Of a stretch of DNA of 5,302 nucleotides, positions 1-5,302 are shown piece after piece. The DNA lies in the NCBI GenBank assembly GCA_027012915.1, contig JALUYN010000686.1, positions 1-5,302 on the forward strand, written 5' to 3'. A model generated the notes under the pieces. It was not told the origin of the DNA. It was given only the letters and a program-made list of their open reading frames with translations, and searched no databases. The first letter of the stretch is position 1, and each line of letters opens with the position of its first letter. The DNA comes from Cellvibrionaceae bacterium (GTDB lineage Bacteria; Pseudomonadota; Gammaproteobacteria; Pseudomonadales; Cellvibrionaceae). The position numbers and the translations under genes are program-made.

Positions 1-245
1 CACCGATCAGCACGGTGGGTTTTGGCAATAACGGGCTTGCGAAAGCCAACTTGCACGGGGCGAATGATCAAAAAGTGCTCGCTGGCGGTGATAGGGAAAG
101 TGTCGGCGCCGGCTTCACGGATTCAGGATACCATCACGTCGGTAAAAAGATCATTAACAGCAAAGAACAACTTCGGAGCACTGTTTACCGGCAGCTTCGA
201 CGTTTGCAAAAATTGCCACGACTATTGAAATCGTTTTTTGGCCAT
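1..245 (-). pseudogene. Decayed 5' part of an unidentified minus-strand gene, cut by the window edge
   Basis: Read on the minus strand, a frame begins at a possible ATG (245-243, MAKKRFQ...) and runs to the window's left edge. It is broken by TAG at 224-222 and TGA at 125-123. The last 40 codons (122 to 3) look genuinely coding: 25 of 40 end in G or C, with many ATC, GCC, ACC, GGC and CGC codons, and the peptide (IREAGADTFPITASEHFLII..., then RPVQVGFRKPVIAKTHRADR) has ordinary composition. The 32 codons between the two stops also read as a plausible protein (KLPVNSAPKLFFAVNDLF). The overlapping plus-strand frames here look like complements of this one. I do not recognise the family. My reading is a gene inactivated by nonsense changes, but a chance open stretch cannot be excluded. 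Confidence 0.4.
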
Positions 246-306
246 CCGGATTTGGCTTATATCTCCGGGTAATGTTCGCTTACTTTATTTCGAATTAGTA
301 AGTGCA

Positions 307-633
307 AGGCTGTCCTTGCCCACCCTTAAGGCCACACCTTGAATTGCTGCCCGTTTCCAGATCCACCCCACCATAGTCAGCACCTGGAAGCGCGACCTAT
401 TGGAGAGCGCGTCCGACCTCCTCGAAGGCAAGAGTATAGTCGGTAAGCAATTCGATGAACTCAGCACGGACGAACTGTACCGTGAGATTCGCCGACTGAC
501 GGTGGAACGCAATTTTTGTTGCTTAAGCTCCTGGGTGGCTCGTTCCACTTTGGCTGAGCTCCATGTATTTCACAGAGCCCTTCGGAAAATCCTTGCGAAC
601 CAAAAGCACTTCATCAACCTGTCACGTCAGTGA
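307..633 (+). pseudogene. Remnant of IS3-family transposase OrfA (possibly running into OrfB)
   Basis: In the frame of position 343 the translation gives IAARFQIHPTIVSTWKRDLL, followed by an acidic segment and DELYREIRRLTVERNF (ending about 516). This is the helix-turn-helix plus leucine-zipper-like tail of IS3-family OrfA proteins, which bind the element's ends and pair with OrfB by programmed frameshifting. The gene is broken. A TGA at 340-342 and a missing segment separate it from a possible N-terminal trace (LPTLK, about 316-330). After NF the usual ending is lost in a run of T's, consistent with a small frameshift. The last residues before the stop at 631-633 (HFINLSRQ) weakly recall the LSxxRQ stretch early in OrfB. 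The catalytic DDE domain is absent, so the fragment cannot move by itself. The family call is firm for 343-516 and weak outside it. Confidence 0.65.
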
Positions 634-647
634 CACGACAGTGTCAT
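619..647 (+). promoter_or_regulatory. Probable PhoB-binding site (Pho box) with three half-sites
   Basis: Three 7-bp half-sites lie exactly 11 bp apart with 4-bp spacers: CTGTCAC (619-625), GTGACAC (630-636) and GTGTCAT (641-647). The known Pho box unit is CTGTCAY repeated every 11 bp. The first site matches fully, the second differs at two positions and the third at one. The array lies about 70 bp upstream of the ptxA start, as expected for a PhoB-activated promoter in which PhoB replaces a -35 element. The P. stutzeri ptx operon is known to be induced by phosphate starvation through PhoBR. The same bases also form two overlapping 6-4-6 inverted repeats (620-635 and 631-646), so a dimeric repressor or PtxE is an alternative binder. 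Confidence 0.7.
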
Positions 648-657
648 CTCTCAGCTT

Positions 658-663
658 TACCGT
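658..663 (+). promoter_or_regulatory. Tentative -10 element of the ptx operon
   Basis: TACCGT begins 10 bp after the last Pho half-site, the spacing seen at classical PhoB-dependent promoters. It keeps the three most important -10 positions (T1, A2, T6) but matches only 3 of 6 overall. A weak -10 without a -35 would fit an activator-dependent promoter. TGTAAC at 669-674 (4 of 6) is an alternative. The start of transcription would then lie around 670-685, leaving a short leader before ptxA. Confidence 0.3.
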
Positions 664-703
664 TCAATTGTAACTCGCAATACGGCGAGCTTATTTATTG
701 CAA

Positions 704-712
704 AAGGTGATC
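704..712 (+). promoter_or_regulatory. Ribosome binding site deciding the ptxA GTG start
   Basis: AAGGTGATC pairs through GGTGATC (706-712) with the extended 3' end of 16S rRNA and lies just before GTG at 715. An in-frame ATG at 742 (protein MLRVESMGV...) has no purine-rich sequence before it. The GTG start is therefore preferred. Confidence 0.6.
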
Positions 713-714
713 CT

Positions 715-2418
<1,704 letters not shown>

Positions 2419-2420
<2 letters not shown>

Positions 2421-2424
2421 GGAG
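2419..2424 (+). promoter_or_regulatory. Ribosome binding site deciding the ptxC start
   Basis: GAGGAG ends six bases before ATG at 2431. The frame stays open upstream to a possible ATG at 2368, but that start would lie 53 nt inside ptxB and give a longer N-terminus with no visible ribosome binding site. The start at 2431 is preferred. Confidence 0.75.
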
Positions 2425-2430
2425 TGCCCC

Positions 2431-3261
2431 ATGAACTATACAACGACGGAACCGGCGACTCTGTCGCCGGCCCCGTCGGCCTCCGTGCTGGATGAGCACG
2501 CGAAAGGCTGGCGGAAAAAACTCGGACAGTCGCTGTTAGTGCTGCTCATCATTTTTGTCGCAAGTTGGTACGTAGGGCTGCTCAATTTCAATACACTTGC
2601 CAATGGCGTGCCAGCCATAGGCACACTCATTGGCGAATCTCTTCCACCTGACTTCACCAATGTGGCCAGCTGGGTGTCGCCGTTAATCGACACGCTTGCG
2701 ATGAGCATTGCCGGTACTGCCATTGCAGTAACCTTGTCTGTGCCACTGGCATTCCTGGCTGCGCGCAACACCTCTCCACATCCGGTGGTGTTCCAAGTAA
2801 CTCGAACCCTTTTAAACGGTTTGCGTTCAGTCCCGGAACTGATCATGGGCATCATCTTCGTGGCTGCTGTTGGTTTTGGGGCGTTGCCTGGCGTACTGGC
2901 GCTCGGTCTTCACTCCATTGGCATGGTTGGAAAGTTTTTTGCCGAAGCGATTGAGCATGTAGATGAGGCGCCAGTGGAAGCGGCCGATGCTGCCGGCGCT
3001 ACTCGCTTGCAGGTGCTCTATCACGCCGTGCTGCCACAAGCACTTCCTCAATTCGCGGACGTGTCCATTTATCGCTGGGAATACAATTTCCGTGCCTCGA
3101 CCGTAATGGGCATGGTGGGTGCCGGTGGTATTGGCTTCGAATTGATGGGCTCGCTGAGAATCATGCAGTATCAGGAAGTCAGCGCCATTCTCATTGTCAT
3201 CTTGTTGATGGTCACCGTCGTGGACAGTCTCAGTGGCCGCCTTCGTAAGAAATTCAAATAA
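2431..3261 (+). CDS. ptxC: Phosphite ABC transporter, permease PtxC
   Basis: PtxC is the inner-membrane channel of the phosphite importer, related to PhnE permeases. The 276-residue protein has a roughly 30-residue cytoplasmic N-terminus ending in a basic segment (KGWRKK, 25-30), then hydrophobic segments at about 32-50, 84-108, 130-150, 153-172, 224-240 and 249-266. The coupling loop that contacts the ATPase is at about 183-206 and carries the EAA pattern (EAADAAGA, with G189, then VLPQALP). The phosphonate/phosphite permease hallmarks LRSVPELIMGIIF (131-143) and RASTVMGMVGAGGIGFEL (221-238) are present. It lies 10 nt after ptxB and 9 nt before ptxD. PtxC works as a dimer with PtxA in this transporter class. 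The name ptxC rather than phnE comes from context. Confidence 0.92.
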   Translation: MNYTTTEPATLSPAPSASVLDEHAKGWRKKLGQSLLVLLIIFVASWYVGLLNFNTLANGVPAIGTLIGESLPPDFTNVASWVSPLIDTLAMSIAGTAIAVTLSVPLAFLAARNTSPHPVVFQVTRTLLNGLRSVPELIMGIIFVAAVGFGALPGVLALGLHSIGMVGKFFAEAIEHVDEAPVEAADAAGATRLQVLYHAVLPQALPQFADVSIYRWEYNFRASTVMGMVGAGGIGFELMGSLRIMQYQEVSAILIVILLMVTVVDSLSGRLRKKFK

Positions 3262-3270
3262 GGAACGTCG

Positions 3271-4281
3271 ATGAAACCCAAGGTTGTGATAACCCATAAG
3301 ATCCATGACAGTGTTCTGGATGAACTTGCCCAAGATTGCGAGCTGGTCACCAACCAATCCGGCGCCACGTTGCCCCAGGAGGAAGTGGCTGCGCGCGTTG
3401 CAGACGCTGATGCGATGATGGCGTTCATGCCAGACCGAGTTGGAGTGGAGTTCCTACAGGGGTGTCCGCGCTTGAAGGTGATTGGTGCAGCCCTGAAAGG
3501 CTATGACAACTTTGATGTGGATGCCTGCACGCGTCATGGGGTTTGGCTGACATTTGTACCGGATTTGCTAACCGTGCCTACTGCAGAGCTAACGGTCGGG
3601 CTGACGATCAGTCTCACCCGACAAGTCAAGGCGGCGGACCACTTCGTTCGATCCGGTGAATTTACTGGCTGGACACCACGCTTCTATGGGCAGGGGATCG
3701 AAGGCTCACGGATTGGTATTGTGGGTATGGGGGCCATCGGCCAAGCGGTGGCGCAGCGCCTGAACGGATGGGGAGCGGATTTAATCTATTCCCAGCCGGA
3801 ACGTTTACCCGTGCAGCATGAGCAGGCACTGGGTTTGTCCCATACTCCCCTCAAGATGCTGCTGGCCCAGTCAGATATTGTGATCCTGGCACTGGCGCTC
3901 AATGAGCAAACCCTCCACACCATTAATCGCGAAACGCTAACAGGAATGAAACCGGGCGCATTCCTTATCAATCCCTGCCGTGGATCTGTGGTGGATGAGG
4001 GTAGTGTTCTGCAAGCGCTTCAATCCGGTCAGTTGGGGGGGTACGCCGCTGATGTGTTTGAGATGGAAGATTGGGCGAGAGAAGATCGTCCGAGGGAGAT
4101 CGCCCAGGGGCTCAGGGCCCACCCCAACACGCTGTTTACTGCTCACATCGGATCGGCAGTCAGCCAGGTGCGTCTGGCTATCGAGCAACGCGCTGCTCGG
4201 AACATTCTGCAAGTGCTTCGGGGTGAGCGGCCGGGTGATGCGATCAATGATCCCAGTGGCCGCGAGAGCGGCCCATGCTGA
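3271..4281 (+). CDS. ptxD: NAD-dependent phosphite dehydrogenase PtxD
   Basis: PtxD oxidises phosphite to phosphate with NAD+ in the cytoplasm, giving phosphorus and NADH. It belongs to the D-2-hydroxyacid dehydrogenase family. The 336 residues equal the length of P. stutzeri PtxD and align from recall without gaps at the key sites. The catalytic residues R237 (NPCRGS), E266 (FEMEDWA) and H292 (HIGSA) are all present, as are M53, K76, W134, Y139, S295 and R301, reported or implied in phosphite binding. The Rossmann glycine motif is GMGAIG (152-157). Signature stretches MMAFMPDRV (49-57) and [18 protein letters not shown] (90-107) separate PtxD from ordinary glycerate or lactate dehydrogenases. 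Two departures stand out: Q175-P176 where the P. stutzeri enzyme has E-A after the second Rossmann strand, and A291 for the usual proline before the catalytic histidine. AAGGAA (3260-3265) supports the start. The 3' end overlaps ptxE by 7 nt. Confidence 0.97.
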   Translation: MKPKVVITHKIHDSVLDELAQDCELVTNQSGATLPQEEVAARVADADAMMAFMPDRVGVEFLQGCPRLKVIGAALKGYDNFDVDACTRHGVWLTFVPDLLTVPTAELTVGLTISLTRQVKAADHFVRSGEFTGWTPRFYGQGIEGSRIGIVGMGAIGQAVAQRLNGWGADLIYSQPERLPVQHEQALGLSHTPLKMLLAQSDIVILALALNEQTLHTINRETLTGMKPGAFLINPCRGSVVDEGSVLQALQSGQLGGYAADVFEMEDWAREDRPREIAQGLRAHPNTLFTAHIGSAVSQVRLAIEQRAARNILQVLRGERPGDAINDPSGRESGPC

Positions 4282-5135
4282 ATCTTGTCTGGCTGAAGAG
4301 TTTCGTGGCGGTGCTGGACCACAACGGGTTTCAGGCCGCAGCCCGCCAGTTGGACATCGCACAACCCACACTGTCCCAGCACCTTCAAAAACTCGAAAAC
4401 CAACTTGGCGTTTTATTGGTCCACAGGGGGCGCTCTGGCTGTGAGCCAACCCGGGCTGCCTTAACCTTGTTGCCTTTTGCCCGAAGTCTGCTCCGGCTGG
4501 AGGAGCAGGCGAGATCTTCCATTATGGAGGCTCGACTTCGCGTTGGGGCGAGCTCCAATATTGGGATTTATATGCTCCAGCCCTACATCCGTCGTTACAA
4601 GGAGCTGGGCGTAGGGCCCGAGGTGGATGTGGTAATAGATTCCAATCCGACTATTGCACGGCATTTATCGGACGGTGAGCTGGACGTGGCGATTATGGAG
4701 TGGTGGCATGATCTACCCGGATTCCATGCTCAGGCGTGGCGTAACGAGCCCGTTGTTCTAATCGTTCCGCCTGGTCACCCGTTAGCCCGTCGAACCGATA
4801 TCGACCGCGATACGCTGTCTAACATGGCTCTGATCGGCGGCGAACCCGGCACCGGCACTGGCCGGCTTTTGGCGACCTACTTCGGTGAGCATGGGCCATT
4901 TCCGACGGTATCTATGCAGCTGGGTAGCACCGAAGCCGTCAAGCAAGCGGTTAAGGTCGGACTTGGCGCATCGTTGGTGCTTGAAAGTTCTGTACGGGAG
5001 GAGGTCCAAAATGGAAGTCTGGTGGCTATTCCCGTGAGTGAGCCTGGCCTTAGCAAGGAGCTGATGGTGATTTATCCGAGCAGCCTGGACAAACACAGGC
5101 CAGTATACTCGTTTGTTGGGCATCTCTGTGAATAG
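4275..5135 (+). CDS. ptxE: LysR-type transcriptional regulator PtxE
   Basis: This 286-residue protein has the standard LysR-family layout. The N-terminal winged helix-turn-helix is at about 1-60 (recognition region [20 protein letters not shown], 19-38; then [11 protein letters not shown]). A linker helix follows at about 62-87. A periplasmic-binding-protein-like effector domain runs from about 88 ([10 protein letters not shown], later [11 protein letters not shown], and [20 protein letters not shown]). The start overlaps the ptxD stop by 7 nt (ATGCTGA) and has only a weak GAGAG upstream (4264-4268), so translation is probably coupled to ptxD. Its position matches ptxE of P. stutzeri WM88. 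From established work, PhoBR rather than PtxE is the main control in that organism, so PtxE's target and effector are unclear. Unlike many LysR genes it is co-directional with its operon, not divergent, so there is no classical shared LysR promoter region. Confidence 0.87.
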   Translation: MLNLVWLKSFVAVLDHNGFQAAARQLDIAQPTLSQHLQKLENQLGVLLVHRGRSGCEPTRAALTLLPFARSLLRLEEQARSSIMEARLRVGASSNIGIYMLQPYIRRYKELGVGPEVDVVIDSNPTIARHLSDGELDVAIMEWWHDLPGFHAQAWRNEPVVLIVPPGHPLARRTDIDRDTLSNMALIGGEPGTGTGRLLATYFGEHGPFPTVSMQLGSTEAVKQAVKVGLGASLVLESSVREEVQNGSLVAIPVSEPGLSKELMVIYPSSLDKHRPVYSFVGHLCE

Positions 5136-5160
5136 CTATTGGGTCCACCTCACGCATATC

Positions 5161-5302
5161 TAGCAGCCTGTCGGTCTTTCCGTTGCACCGTGAGATACTG
5201 ACCACCGTCATCGCCGAGCTGAGAAGATCGCCATGAGCCGCTTCATCCCTGTGGATCGCCAGACCGATTACCTGCTGCCGCCTTCGGTAGACGAGTGGTT
5301 GC
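5161..5302 (+). mobile_element. Left end of an IS1182-type insertion sequence, cut by the window edge
   Basis: After ptxE, sequence unlike the operon begins. It leads within about 70 bp into a transposase start, the usual distance between an IS end and its transposase gene. The outer end is placed near 5161-5163, where TAGCAGCCTGTCGG could be the start of the terminal inverted repeat. Its partner lies outside the window, so the boundary is a guess. A CTAG tetramer at 5160-5163 spans this junction and may be part of the target site. The segment 5136-5160 between the ptxE stop and this point shows no convincing terminator hairpin. Confidence 0.55.
5233..5302 (+). CDS. IS1182-family transposase, N-terminus only
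   Basis: The first 23 codons read MSRFIPVDRQTDYLLPPSVD followed by EWL, then the window ends. This opening, with the R-x-Q-x-x-LLPPSxDEWL pattern, is typical of IS1182-family (IS5/IS1182-like) DDE transposases of Pseudomonas and related bacteria. It forms the start of their N-terminal DNA-binding domain, before the catalytic DDE core. The ATG is preceded by AGAAG (5223-5227), a fair ribosome binding site. Whether the rest of the gene is intact cannot be seen. It points in the same direction as the ptx genes. Confidence 0.82.
   Translation, partial: MSRFIPVDRQTDYLLPPSVDEWL

Noticed and set aside
1..17. Inverted repeat CACCG/CGGTG as a terminator or operator
   Set aside because: The stem is only 5 bp with a 7-nt loop, has no T run, and lies inside the coding-like minus-strand remnant; this is easily expected by chance.
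15..272. Plus-strand open frames over the left edge (85 and 68 codons)
   Set aside because: Their composition looks like the complement of the minus-strand coding-like frame. No ribosome binding site or family resemblance was seen.
3980..4449. Long overlapping frames on both strands across the ptxD/ptxE junction
   Set aside because: Both known genes are intact here; the extra frames are rich in Arg, Pro and Ser, typical of off-frame reading, and match no family I recognise.
5136..5160. Rho-independent terminator after ptxE
   Set aside because: No stem-loop followed by a T run can be drawn in this short segment; transcription may end further on or in the IS.

Overview
The window holds a complete phosphite-uptake and phosphite-oxidation operon, ptxABCDE, on the + strand (715-5135). 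It is bordered by mobile-element sequence on both sides. The genes are an ATP-binding transport protein (ptxA), a periplasmic phosphite-binding protein (ptxB), a permease (ptxC), the NAD-dependent phosphite dehydrogenase (ptxD) and a LysR-type regulator (ptxE). Gene order and protein sequences match the ptx operon first described in Pseudomonas stutzeri WM88. Codon use, moderately high GC, Shine-Dalgarno sequences and IS types suggest a gammaproteobacterium (Pseudomonas, Marinobacter, Halomonas or similar). The exact host cannot be fixed from this window.

Layout. Positions 1-245 contain what looks like the 5' part of a decayed minus-strand gene: coding-like codon use but two in-frame stops. 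Positions about 307-633 contain a decayed fragment of an IS3-family transposase OrfA. The operon's regulatory region (about 619-714) directly abuts or overlaps this fragment. It carries three 7-bp half-sites at exact 11-bp steps, the architecture of a PhoB (Pho) box. The five genes then follow almost without gaps: ptxA/ptxB overlap by ATGA, ptxB-ptxC are 10 nt apart, ptxC-ptxD are 9 nt apart, and ptxD/ptxE overlap by 7 nt. After a short gap, a second mobile element begins: the left end and first 23 codons of an IS1182-type transposase, cut by the window edge.

How it works together. When phosphate is scarce, PhoB would be expected to switch on the operon. PtxB captures phosphite in the periplasm, PtxC and PtxA import it at the cost of ATP, and PtxD oxidises it to phosphate with reduction of NAD+, supplying the cell with phosphorus. 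PtxE is a co-transcribed regulator of unclear role. The system itself is known. The points of interest are the three-half-site Pho box at the edge of an IS remnant, substitutions in PtxD at the cofactor-selecting positions (Q175, P176) and beside the catalytic histidine (A291), and the IS-flanked, cassette-like setting.
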